Below are positions 1 to 7,032 of a stretch of DNA of 25,316 nt, piece after piece (position 1 is the first letter of the stretch; each line of letters opens with the position of its first letter). The notes beneath the pieces were generated by a model. It did not search any database. It saw only the letters and a program-made list of their open reading frames with translations, and was not told the origin of the DNA. Position numbers and translations under genes: made by a program. The DNA comes from a virus: positions 1 through 25,316 of the IMG/VR virus record IMGVR_UViG_3300010885_019835. One strand, 5' to 3'.

Positions 1-2061
1 ATCTGAATCTAAAACTGTAACACAACTTCCAACTCCAACGTTATTTTGGATTGTGTTGTAAAGATTAGAAGAAACTACAACTTGATCACCTATTGCAACT
101 GCTCCATTTCCTGTGTTAGCTCCTCTCCCAATTATTACGCAAGATTCTCTACCGATTGCGATTGAAATATTTTGTGTAGAAGAAGCTGCCTGCCCAATTA
201 CTATAGATCTTGATCCAGTAGTCTGTGCAGAATTACCAATGACAACTGAGTTGCAAGCCCCGGTACCTCCGTTAGAAGAGTTGCCTAAGACTATGGTGCC
301 GGTTGCTCCTTCGAAGATTGTGTTGCAACTTCCTATTGCAATTGATCCCAAATTTAAAGCCTGTGAACAAAGTCCGATTGCAACTGCTCCTATTCCCGTT
401 GCATTATTATCTTTTCCTATAGAAACTGCCCCTGCGCAAGTTGCTGGAGATTGAGATCCAATACCAACTGCTCCATTTCCGTTTGCATTAGAAGAATATC
501 CCATTGCAATCGAATACCCAGTAGAAGAAATATTGTAACCTAAAGCTATAGAAAGTTCACTGTTTGAAAGTGCTCCCGCCCCGATTGCTATAGCAAGGTT
601 TGCCCCATCTGCTGTGCAAGTATTAGATCCGATTGCGATCGATTTAAATCTTCCGGTTCTTGTGTTCTCTCCAATTGCAACAGAACCACACCCAGAACCT
701 CCGTAAGTTGTTGCATTTGTTCCGATTGCTATGTTGTTATCTCCTTCTCCATTAAGAGTGCATACCTTAGCTCCTTTACCTATAACAATATTACCTACCA
801 TTAAACAGTTAGGATCGCTGTAATGTTTTATAAAAGAATTTGATCCCAATAAAATTGAATCTGAATGCAAAGTAGAACTTAGTCCCTGGTTATTTCCTAG
901 AATAACTGAGTTGCATGCTCCAGTACCTCCGACAGAAGAGTTGCCTAAGACTATGGTGCCGGTTGCTCCTTCGAAGATAGTATTATAAGTTCCAAAAGCC
1001 TGAGTTTGACTTTCTTTAATACAGTTATAGGAACCAATTGCAGTGTAATCGTCATCAGCTCCGTTATTTTGGTTTGATCTTCCAATTAGAATAGATCTAT
1101 TTCCACCTTGGTTTCCGTTGCTTTGCCCGATAGCAATGTGGTTTACCCCTCCTTGATTATAAGATTCTCCACCTATAATTACAGAATTATTTCCATTAGA
1201 AAAAGTGTTATTACTAGTTGCAATTACAACGTTAGTTGAACCATTACCAAGCCCACTATTATCAGCGGTACTTACTAAAAAGCTATTAGGACTATTATAA
1301 TTAAATCCATTTGGACGCGTGCTGAATACAATGGAGCAACTATGATTTCCGATATTACAAATACCTGTTCCTAAAAGAATATTATAATTCCCCGCACATG
1401 CAGTAGCTCCAATTGCAGTAGAAACTAAGTTGTTGGTTTCCTCAACAATAATTGGAGAAGCTACTGCTTGACCTGCTGGTCCAGTTGCTCCATTAATTCC
1501 CGAAGTTCCCGAAGTTCCGTTTACACCAGATGTTCCCGATGTGCCATCTGTTCCCGAAGTTCCGTTTACACCAGATGTACCCGATGTGCCGTCCGTTCCC
1601 GATGTTCCGTTAATTCCCGAAGTACCAGAAGTTCCTGCAATTGCAAGTTCGTCCCAGTTTGGATTTATATCTGGTGGATTTTGTCCAGATGGGATAGTCG
1701 TTGTTGCAATCCAAGATGATCCGTTATAGTAAACAATATCATTTTCAAAGTAAGTTAAATTGCTTTGCCATCCACCCTGCCAGTTTAGACCTAAGCCAGA
1801 TGTTCCCGAAGTGCCCGAAGTTCCTGCTGTTCCAGAAATTCCACTTGTGCCGGAAGTTCCCGAGGTGCCAGAAGTTCCTGCGGTTCCCCCGCCTTCTCCA
1901 AGAACTGTGACAGTTCCCGTTGGGTCGATAGTTGCTAGTTTATTTTGGGCGTTAACGAAGACTGTCGTATACGGTGCTGCCGGGGTTGCAGGAGTAGTTG
2001 CGGTTAGAGAAATATCTATTACTCCGCCAGTTGCTCCTAATTTTAATTTTGCTAATGACAT
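1..2061 (-). CDS. Tail fibre/adhesin with collagen-like, CBM-like and YadA-head-like repeats (C-terminus outside window)
   Basis: The frame is open for 687 codons from the ATG at 2061 to the window edge, so the C-terminus is missing. In order: a short N-terminal part (residues 1-61), nine Gly-X-Y triplets (62-88), a module of about 50 residues with the WQGGW...Y...DIVYYNG...W pattern of carbohydrate-binding modules of the CBM5/12 type (about 90-137), 18 more Gly-X-Y triplets (143-196), then some 480 residues of degenerate repeats of the type S-x-A-I-G-x-x, as in the left-handed beta-roll of YadA-like trimeric adhesin heads. The product is probably a trimeric tail fibre that binds the host surface; that role is inferred. 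Its start overlaps the previous stop as TAATG, so translation is probably coupled. An intramolecular chaperone such as Peptidase_S74 could lie in the missing part, but I cannot see it. Confidence 0.8.
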   Translation of the reverse strand, partial: MSLAKLKLGATGGVIDISLTATTPATPAAPYTTVFVNAQNKLATIDPTGTVTVLGEGGGTAGTSGTSGTSGTSGISGTAGTSGTSGTSGLGLNWQGGWQSNLTYFENDIVYYNGSSWIATTTIPSGQNPPDINPNWDELAIAGTSGTSGINGTSGTDGTSGTSGVNGTSGTDGTSGTSGVNGTSGTSGINGATGPAGQAVASPIIVEETNNLVSTAIGATACAGNYNILLGTGICNIGNHSCSIVFSTRPNGFNYNSPNSFLVSTADNSGLGNGSTNVVIATSNNTFSNGNNSVIIGGESYNQGGVNHIAIGQSNGNQGGNRSILIGRSNQNNGADDDYTAIGSYNCIKESQTQAFGTYNTIFEGATGTIVLGNSSVGGTGACNSVILGNNQGLSSTLHSDSILLGSNSFIKHYSDPNCLMVGNIVIGKGAKVCTLNGEGDNNIAIGTNATTYGGSGCGSVAIGENTRTGRFKSIAIGSNTCTADGANLAIAIGAGALSNSELSIALGYNISSTGYSIAMGYSSNANGNGAVGIGSQSPATCAGAVSIGKDNNATGIGAVAIGLCSQALNLGSIAIGSCNTIFEGATGTIVLGNSSNGGTGACNSVVIGNSAQTTGSRSIVIGQAASSTQNISIAIGRESCVIIGRGANTGNGAVAIGDQVVVSSNLYNTIQNNVGVGSCVTVLDSD
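274..318 (-). repeat. 45-base direct repeat, copy A, in fibre gene
   Basis: These 45 bases are identical to 934-978, exactly 660 bases (220 codons) away and in the same frame. The flanking sequence on both sides is similar but diverged. They encode the [16 protein letters not shown] part of a YadA-head-like turn. Confidence 0.85.
934..978 (-). repeat. 45-base direct repeat, copy B, in fibre gene
   Basis: This is the second copy of the 45-base repeat at 274-318, in the same frame of the fibre gene. Such identity stands out because neighbouring beta-roll turns differ at DNA level, which suggests recent duplication or gene conversion within the gene. Confidence 0.85.
1474..1635 (-). repeat. Collagen-like Gly-X-Y block, 18 triplets
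   Basis: This in-frame block of the fibre gene encodes 18 consecutive Gly-X-Y triplets, mostly GTS with GIN, GVN and GTD at regular places. It has a 15-residue (45 base) higher-order period, GTSGTSG(V/I)NGTSGTD, seen twice in full and once in part. This points to growth by tandem duplication. Confidence 0.9.
1798..1878 (-). repeat. Collagen-like Gly-X-Y block, 9 triplets
   Basis: Nine consecutive Gly-X-Y triplets (seven GTS, one GIS, one GTA) lie in the N-terminal part of the fibre gene. A carbohydrate-binding-like module separates this block from the longer one at 1474-1635. Confidence 0.9.
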
Positions 2062-2624
2062 TATGCTGGTTGTTTTATGTAAAGTTGTGAGTTATCTGTG
2101 ATGTATAAAGTTCCATCTACGTCCACATACAGCGGATTACAGTTGGAAATCTCGTCGCCCTGCACCAAATAAACTGAATTAAAGTAGTCGATGATACAAG
2201 TTGGATTGTCTGTATAGTAAATAACGTTTGCTAGGTCGTTATTGGTGTCTGTGTAAACCGTGTAGACAATTTCTGGTGGGGTGTAGGTGTCCAGATACAT
2301 TTGCCCTGCATCTATGACATCTCCCTGTGCAGGATCTAAAGTCGGGGTAAAAGAATTCCAAACCTTGTAGGTCCAGTTGCCAGGAGCAAACAGCCACACC
2401 TTTGCGTTTGCAGGCTCCTCTATGTCCACAGAAGACACTTCGAAGGCAAACTTAATGTATCTAGAGTTTCTTGTTACAGTTGTCGGGATGACATAGGCCC
2501 AGTTCTTAGAATAAGTGTTCTGGAATCCCAGCAGAAAGTAATCTCCGTAGGTCACCTCTGGTGTGGAGATAGTGTCAGCATAAATGATGACTTCGTTAAT
2601 CTGGTTTGCTTGGAGATTTAGCAT
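2061..2624 (-). CDS. Virion protein of unknown role next to fibre
   Basis: This 187-residue protein is predicted to be mostly beta: dense in aromatic residues (NWTYKVWNSF, YVDVDGTLYIT) and without membrane segments. The N-terminal half has a YFLLGFQN...RYIKFAFEV...GNWTYKVW layout that I associate with small virion proteins beside the fibre gene in Bacteroidota phages; this is recollection, not a search result. The ATG follows a palindrome (ACTTATAAGT) and the TATACTTATA element by a few bases. The stop overlaps the fibre start (TAATG), so the two are probably made together. It may be a fibre-attachment or tail-tip protein. The function is not established. Confidence 0.6.
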   Translation of the reverse strand: MLNLQANQINEVIIYADTISTPEVTYGDYFLLGFQNTYSKNWAYVIPTTVTRNSRYIKFAFEVSSVDIEEPANAKVWLFAPGNWTYKVWNSFTPTLDPAQGDVIDAGQMYLDTYTPPEIVYTVYTDTNNDLANVIYYTDNPTCIIDYFNSVYLVQGDEISNCNPLYVDVDGTLYITDNSQLYIKQPA

Positions 2625-2631
2625 GCTTACT

Positions 2632-2641
2632 TATAAGTATA
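2632..2641 (-). promoter_or_regulatory. TATACTTATA element upstream of the 187-residue virion gene
   Basis: The minus strand reads TATACTTATA just ahead of the gene starting at 2624. The same ten bases precede the protease-fusion gene (twice) and the 272-residue gene. It could be part of a phage promoter or an A/T-rich translation leader; the sequence does not decide which. Confidence 0.35.
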
Positions 2642-2674
2642 AAAATGTTCTAAACTGACATAATCTCCACAACA

Positions 2675-2697
2675 AAGCCCGAGAAAAACCCGGGCTT
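2675..2697 (-). terminator. Hairpin between tail tube and 187-residue genes
   Basis: A seven-base-pair G/C-rich stem (AAGCCCG with CGGGCTT) with a short T-rich loop lies in the 125-base gap after the candidate tail tube gene. On the minus strand it is followed by TGTTGTGG, a poor U-tract, so it may be an attenuator or mRNA-end stabiliser rather than a full terminator. Confidence 0.45.
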
Positions 2698-2749
2698 CGT
2701 CTAGGAAAATTGGATTCGTCCTTTTTGTGTGTGAGGACGTGGAATTTAA

Positions 2750-3283
2750 TTAAGCATCTACGAAGGTGGTGCCAGTCAAAGCTGCCAAGTCAGAAACTTG
2801 GAAAGTCATTTGTGGTTCCATACCTTGAAGAACGAAGGAATACTGGGTGGCATCGCCAGGAGCAGTTCCAGTTACAGTAGTTCCAGAAGAAACTACGCAA
2901 CCTCTAGTTGCTCCAACTAGCCAATAAAGACCGTTGTTGTCTTCGAATACAACACGAGAAGCTCTGTTGTAAGTTAACAATTGGATTTGTTGTCTCTTTG
3001 CAGAAGACAAATGTTGAACTGGAATGGTTACTTCTTGTTGGAAGAAAGCCGTACCGTTTGTATTAGAGATGGTGAAGGTTTCAGTGAAGGAAGCAACATC
3101 TTTTGCTACTTGCACCTGGTAAAATGTTCCAGTTGCTCCAGCAAGTGAGGTAATTCCAGCGGTTGCACCTGCAGTAATAGTACCAGGTGTAAAGTCAGAA
3201 GAAACCCAAAGTGTTTTTATTCCCCCAATGGCATCCAAACAATCCAGGGCAATCGCCGCGCTGAGGTTACAATTTGTAGACAT
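2750..3283 (-). CDS. Candidate major tail tube protein
   Basis: This 177-residue protein would stack as rings to form the tail tube. Support is its size, a beta-rich composition without coiled coil, and the layout: an N-terminal ALDCLDAIGGIKTLWV segment, a central FTETFTISN...VTIPVQHLS...RQQIQLLTYNRASRVVFEDNNG stretch and a C-terminal YSFVLQGMEPQ segment, which resembles tail tube proteins of Bacteroidota siphophages as I recall them. It follows the major capsid gene and a terminator-like hairpin, an unusual place, because tube genes normally lie just before the chaperone and tape-measure genes. It carries a GATG tetrad in a probable loop. A capsid decoration protein is the main alternative. 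Confidence 0.6.
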   Translation of the reverse strand: MSTNCNLSAAIALDCLDAIGGIKTLWVSSDFTPGTITAGATAGITSLAGATGTFYQVQVAKDVASFTETFTISNTNGTAFFQQEVTIPVQHLSSAKRQQIQLLTYNRASRVVFEDNNGLYWLVGATRGCVVSSGTTVTGTAPGDATQYSFVLQGMEPQMTFQVSDLAALTGTTFVDA

Positions 3284-3328
3284 AGGTGTTTTTTATTTAT
3301 TTTAAAATTGTTTTTAAATTAAAAATGT

Positions 3329-3371
3329 AAAAAAGTTAAGGCGATTTAGGTTTAATTAAACCGCCTAACTT
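3329..3371 (-). terminator. Intrinsic terminator after major capsid gene
   Basis: Thirteen bases past the capsid stop, the minus strand forms a ten-base-pair stem (AAGTTAGGCG against CGCCTTAACTT, one bulged base) that runs straight into a T-tract. The loop contains a 14-base palindrome around TTAATTAA. Position and U-tract fit a rho-independent terminator or a partial stop that sets capsid versus tube mRNA levels. Confidence 0.65.
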
Positions 3372-3383
3372 GTTCATTTTTAA

Positions 3384-4328
3384 TTAGATAGTAGATACGG
3401 CTTGACTGGTATAGATAGAAGTTCCCATTCTAAATTTCCCCATCAGATTTACGATATCTTGACTTGGATCGTAGTACATTTTGAAGGAATCCATATCATC
3501 AAGCAGACCTGTACCGAAGTAAACATACTTTTTCGGTGCAAGGATGATGTGGGTGTCTACGTTAATTCCACCGCATGCGCTGATTTGAACGTTAGTTCCA
3601 GGCCATGTGAAGAATGATGGAGAATCTCCAGTTGTGTTAGAAATGTTAGGGTACTGGGTGATTAACGCATTACCTTGAGCCATTAAAGATTGAACTGCGA
3701 TCTGGTAGTTGGTGTACGACATGTACATGATCAAATCGTTTTCTTGCTTAAGAGCGTTAGACAATTTGTTGATGATTCCCCAGATAGTAGCAAATGCAGA
3801 TCCAACTGCTAGAGGTACAGTGATACCTGCGCCTGTTCCAGAAATACATCCGTTAGCTACAGTTGCCTGAGCCAAAAGACCATCTAGGTTAGACCCGTCA
3901 CCCTGCCAGATTGTGTTTTCCACGTACTGTTGGATGTTAGCAATTTTGTTGTTAGCAATTTGAGCTTCGAAAGGAACTGACTCAAGATAAGCCCCGGGGC
4001 TAAGCTGAGAAGATAACCAAAAATCGTATAAGTCGCTCGGGCAGAGTTGTTCCTTCAACATTTTCGACTGAACTACAAGGTTCAATTGAGTGAATACGGT
4101 AGAGTTACCGGTTGCTCCACCTGGTCCAACTGTTGATGCGTTGAATCCGCAAGTTGTGTCTAGGATGTAAGCGTTAGAATTAAGCAAGTTGATTGCAGAT
4201 GATCCAGCAGTTTTACCTGCAAGAACTGTCAAAAAACTTACTGAGTATGGCTTCAACAGCGCTTTGCTGATAAGTTCAGTACTCAATTGGTCGGTGTAGG
4301 CTGATAAGCCGGCTAATGAAAATGACAT
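3384..4328 (-). CDS. Major capsid protein
   Basis: This 314-residue protein is called as the shell-forming HK97-fold capsid subunit. Evidence: it directly follows a scaffold-like gene and a maturation-protease gene, has the expected size, an N-terminal helical arm (residues 1-35), a long central helix-rich part (SPGAYLESVPFEAQ...IANIQQYVENTIWQGDG, like the spine-helix region), and a C-terminal part with APKKYVYFGTGLLDDMDSFKMYYDP that looks like the P domain and last strand. A VGPGGATGNS loop lies near residue 70. The leader is A/T-rich without a purine-rich ribosome site. The gene is closed by a terminator hairpin. No cleavable N-terminal delta domain is evident, consistent with the separate scaffold gene. 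Confidence 0.8.
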   Translation of the reverse strand: MSFSLAGLSAYTDQLSTELISKALLKPYSVSFLTVLAGKTAGSSAINLLNSNAYILDTTCGFNASTVGPGGATGNSTVFTQLNLVVQSKMLKEQLCPSDLYDFWLSSQLSPGAYLESVPFEAQIANNKIANIQQYVENTIWQGDGSNLDGLLAQATVANGCISGTGAGITVPLAVGSAFATIWGIINKLSNALKQENDLIMYMSYTNYQIAVQSLMAQGNALITQYPNISNTTGDSPSFFTWPGTNVQISACGGINVDTHIILAPKKYVYFGTGLLDDMDSFKMYYDPSQDIVNLMGKFRMGTSIYTSQAVSTI

Positions 4329-4353
4329 AGTTTTAGTTTATTATTTTATTTTG

Positions 4354-4953
4354 TTAGAATTTTCTTGTTTTTGCAAGTTCAGCTCTTAGTGTGTTAAGGC
4401 CTTCTATTCTTGCGTCTACAGCATCTACTGGAGTTGCTGGTTCGTTGTTGAATGTAGAAATTTTAGTTGCTGCTGGAGTCTTAGACATCTTTTCCATTTT
4501 AGCTCTGAAAGCTGTCATTTCTTCTTTGATGCTACCAACTTCTTTAGCCACTTCTTCTACCGCCATCATAATTTTCTCCATTGCTTGTGCAACTTTGTCT
4601 TCCTCTGCTGCTGCTGGTTCTTCAGCTGCTGCTGGTTCTTCTTTAGCTGGTTCTTCAGCTGCTGCTGCAACTTCTTCTGCAACTTCGCCTACTTCTTCTT
4701 CTGGAGCTTCAACTTGTGTGATCGTGCCTTCCGCATCGACATAAACTTCCGTGCCGTCTTCTAGTTCGTGGATACCTTCAGGTGCTGGTGCTTTGGTGCC
4801 ATCTTCTGCTACTACGTAGATTTTAGATCCTGGCTCCAAAGTCTCCGCAGAAACTTTAGTTACCCCATCCTTTAGAACTGCATCAACAAGCTTAACGTCC
4901 ATTCCAAGAGCGATCTTGATTGCGTTTAATTTGTTTAGATAATAATTGTTCAT
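4354..4953 (-). CDS. Scaffold-like capsid assembly protein
   Basis: This 199-residue acidic protein lies between the maturation protease and the capsid gene, the classical place of scaffolding proteins. Residues 1-75 form a small beta-rich domain (GSKIYVVAEDGTKAPAPEG...LEDGTEVYVDAEG). Residues 80-120 are an Ala/Glu-rich low-complexity stretch (EEPAKEEPAAAEEPAAAEE). Residues 118-160 are a predicted amphipathic coiled coil (VAQAMEKIMMAVEEVAKEVG). The basic C-terminal tail (LRAELAKTRKF) would suit contact with the capsid protein. Presumably it is removed by the protease before packaging; that is inference from family behaviour. Confidence 0.65.
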   Translation of the reverse strand: MNNYYLNKLNAIKIALGMDVKLVDAVLKDGVTKVSAETLEPGSKIYVVAEDGTKAPAPEGIHELEDGTEVYVDAEGTITQVEAPEEEVGEVAEEVAAAAEEPAKEEPAAAEEPAAAEEDKVAQAMEKIMMAVEEVAKEVGSIKEEMTAFRAKMEKMSKTPAATKISTFNNEPATPVDAVDARIEGLNTLRAELAKTRKF

Positions 4954-5022
4954 AGATTTTATTTGTTTATTTTATAGGTTAAACACAGTTAAGTATATTA
5001 GAAATCCAAGATGGCATTTCTC

Positions 5023-7011
5023 TTACACAGATTTTAGAATTTTCATGACACGGTCGTACAGTTGTCTATCTTTTTTGTAAGATTCATAATCTTTTTCTGA
5101 CATAAAAGAACCTTCGATACTGAAACCGTTGAGTTTACCAGCTTTAATTGCCTTCCAAACCATTGGATCTACAACTCTCATCTTGATCATCCAGGTGCCG
5201 ACTGGAACGTCAAAACCATACATAGAGTTGGCCTTGTCTTCTGCATTTTCTACCAACCATGTTTCCATGACGTAGGAACCTGCATCTGAACCTGCTTCGT
5301 GCTGCACATTGGTGTCGTGATTACGTAGTTCACGCATAAACTTCTCTGCAATTCTCTTCACAACATCTTGGGAGAAAGAAACCCAATAAGGTTCGCCCGT
5401 CTCTTCGTCTTTACGAACTATTTCCATGTCAGGAATCATTGCTGGTCCAACAACAATCTGTTGGTCTTCAGATGTAAAGATTTGTTTCTTCATTTCCAGG
5501 GGACGTTGGGTATGATACCCCAGATAAACTGTGTTTGCTGCAGCTGAAACTGGCTGTCCGTCTACCTTTACCTCTTGGGGAACAACGTTATCTACTGTGT
5601 TGTACCAGTATTTCACATCGTATCCACCTGTATTCTTTAGTTCTACTGTTAAACCGTGCTTAGGGGTGTCCTGGCCAGCTACAATAGTTAGCACATGCCC
5701 CCTTGCAATTGTGACAGAAGGGTCGGTAGACACTGGAGATGCACTTAATTCTGGCAATTCTGAGGTTAAAGCAGGGTAGTCTGCCATGGTTAGAGTGTGT
5801 CCATCTTCAGAAAGATCAGAAGCAATCTCAGAAAGTCTGTGTAAATCCACGTCATTCTTGATGTCTTCCTTGGCAAGTTCCATTAATCTAATGAAAAGTG
5901 GCACATCTAAGGTGATTGTATCAACTAAATTCTCGAATTTCTCCTTCTTTTTCTTACCTGTTTGGTCGGTATAAGCTGGTAAATCTAGAACATAGTCAAA
6001 ATCTTCGCCTCTTATTTCCCTTAATTTGTTGTGTGCCCAGCGAATGCCAGCGTCTCCGCCCCAAGCATCCCACATAAGTTTGCCACAACCTTCTGAATAT
6101 GGAGTGTCAGAATTTTGTCTGTGTCTTTCAAAAGCAGACATGCGGGCAATTGTATCTTCGGAAATTGGTTCACGATTAGCAAGTTGGTTAGCACGTGCTT
6201 TACCTGCTCCCATTCCGCAGTCTCCCCAGCCATTTTTGTCTGCCCATTCAAGAGCACGTTTGGCGTTGTTGACTGCACCTTCTGGGTAGTCTGTATAAGT
6301 TTCAGCAGCTAAAAAGAATTTAACCCCGTTAGCCCCGAGTTGCTTGACAACATCCGAGTTGTTATCTATGTGTTGGTCGATTCCTAACTCTTTAACTTTA
6401 GCAACCTTAGCCTCGTTAGACCCTGTAGCAAATACACGACTTGTAGGAATATCTAACTCTTTAGCACGGGCAAGCATACCTTTAGATATCTTGTTACGTG
6501 CAGAAATAATGTAGAGAGTATCTCCTGCTTCTTTATTCTTCATTGCAACTCTAAGACCATCTCCGGTAGACAAAGTGTCGTCGTAATCAAAAGAAACTTT
6601 AGAGTAACCATAAGAAACTCCCATTTCTGGGAAAGCATCTAAGTCCAAGGGTAGATCTTTTGCATTCTTAACTGGAATACAGTTGGGTGTGCCATCGTCT
6701 TTTAGTCCGTATGGCTCGTAGCCTGCCCAGCAAGGATTAGGTTCTATGTTAAACTTAGCAGCATGATTTTGCCATACTGAATAGCAGATAGCTGCTGCTT
6801 GGTCTGTATCTTTTCCTTCGTTGACATTGTAGGCTATGCAGCGTGGGATAAAATCGGTTTCGCGTTCTCCTGAATTTGGTTCTACAAACTCTTGACGCTT
6901 GAACGCCATCCAATCTCTATCGATTGCTGGCACGTCGACCAGAGAAATCTTAGAAACACCAGATTCTTCTACGTCGTCTATGATTTCTAGGGGAATAACT
7001 TTTCTTTCCAT
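5023..7011 (-). CDS. XkdF-like prohead maturation protease fused to HAD-like and other domains
   Basis: The C-terminal part (about 515-640) matches the layout of XkdF-like phage serine proteases (Peptidase_S78_2): VVGPAMIPD, a helix RIAEKFMREL, NVQHE with candidate catalytic His571, ETWLVEN, GTWMIKMRV, and GFSIEG with candidate Ser631. The N-terminus (GVSKISLVDVPAI, 18-30) is a segment I also associate with this family. Between them lie a cysteine-containing stretch (54-85, RCIAYNV...AAAICYSVW), a HAD-like domain (137-226) with FDYDDTL (Asp142, Asp144, Thr146), IISARN (Ser170) and DNNSD (216-220), and a domain with ARANQLANRE and WGGDAG (about 246-340). It should act in the immature capsid, cleaving the scaffold. 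The phosphatase-like domain is the odd feature. The reading frame is intact across all parts. Confidence 0.75.
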   Translation of the reverse strand: MERKVIPLEIIDDVEESGVSKISLVDVPAIDRDWMAFKRQEFVEPNSGERETDFIPRCIAYNVNEGKDTDQAAAICYSVWQNHAAKFNIEPNPCWAGYEPYGLKDDGTPNCIPVKNAKDLPLDLDAFPEMGVSYGYSKVSFDYDDTLSTGDGLRVAMKNKEAGDTLYIISARNKISKGMLARAKELDIPTSRVFATGSNEAKVAKVKELGIDQHIDNNSDVVKQLGANGVKFFLAAETYTDYPEGAVNNAKRALEWADKNGWGDCGMGAGKARANQLANREPISEDTIARMSAFERHRQNSDTPYSEGCGKLMWDAWGGDAGIRWAHNKLREIRGEDFDYVLDLPAYTDQTGKKKKEKFENLVDTITLDVPLFIRLMELAKEDIKNDVDLHRLSEIASDLSEDGHTLTMADYPALTSELPELSASPVSTDPSVTIARGHVLTIVAGQDTPKHGLTVELKNTGGYDVKYWYNTVDNVVPQEVKVDGQPVSAAANTVYLGYHTQRPLEMKKQIFTSEDQQIVVGPAMIPDMEIVRKDEETGEPYWVSFSQDVVKRIAEKFMRELRNHDTNVQHEAGSDAGSYVMETWLVENAEDKANSMYGFDVPVGTWMIKMRVVDPMVWKAIKAGKLNGFSIEGSFMSEKDYESYKKDRQLYDRVMKILKSV

Positions 7012-7026
7012 ATAAGTATAAGTATA
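7011..7026 (-). promoter_or_regulatory. Tandem TATACTTATA elements upstream of the protease-fusion gene
   Basis: Two overlapping copies of TATACTTATA (minus strand) lie directly before the ATG at 7011. The same ten bases occur before the genes starting at 2624 and 16242. So close to the start they could serve as a translation leader as well as a promoter. Confidence 0.35.
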
Positions 7027-7032
7027 TTTTTA

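Noticed and set aside
1760-2101. Plus-strand ORF rich in VPEVPEVP repeats, and similar ORFs at 1468-1729 and 113-454
   Set aside because: They are antisense images of the Gly-X-Y and beta-roll repeats of the fibre gene on the minus strand, which is open over 687 codons.
2711-2740. CGTCC/GGACG inverted repeat before the tail tube gene end
   Set aside because: It has only five pairs and a long loop; likely chance.
5000-5021. Hairpin AGAAAT/ATTTCT behind the protease-fusion gene
   Set aside because: The stem is A/T-rich and bulged with no T-tract; too weak to call a terminator.
6021-6312. Overlapping ORFs on both strands within the protease fusion
   Set aside because: They are out-of-frame readings of a gene with clear domains in the main frame; no independent support.
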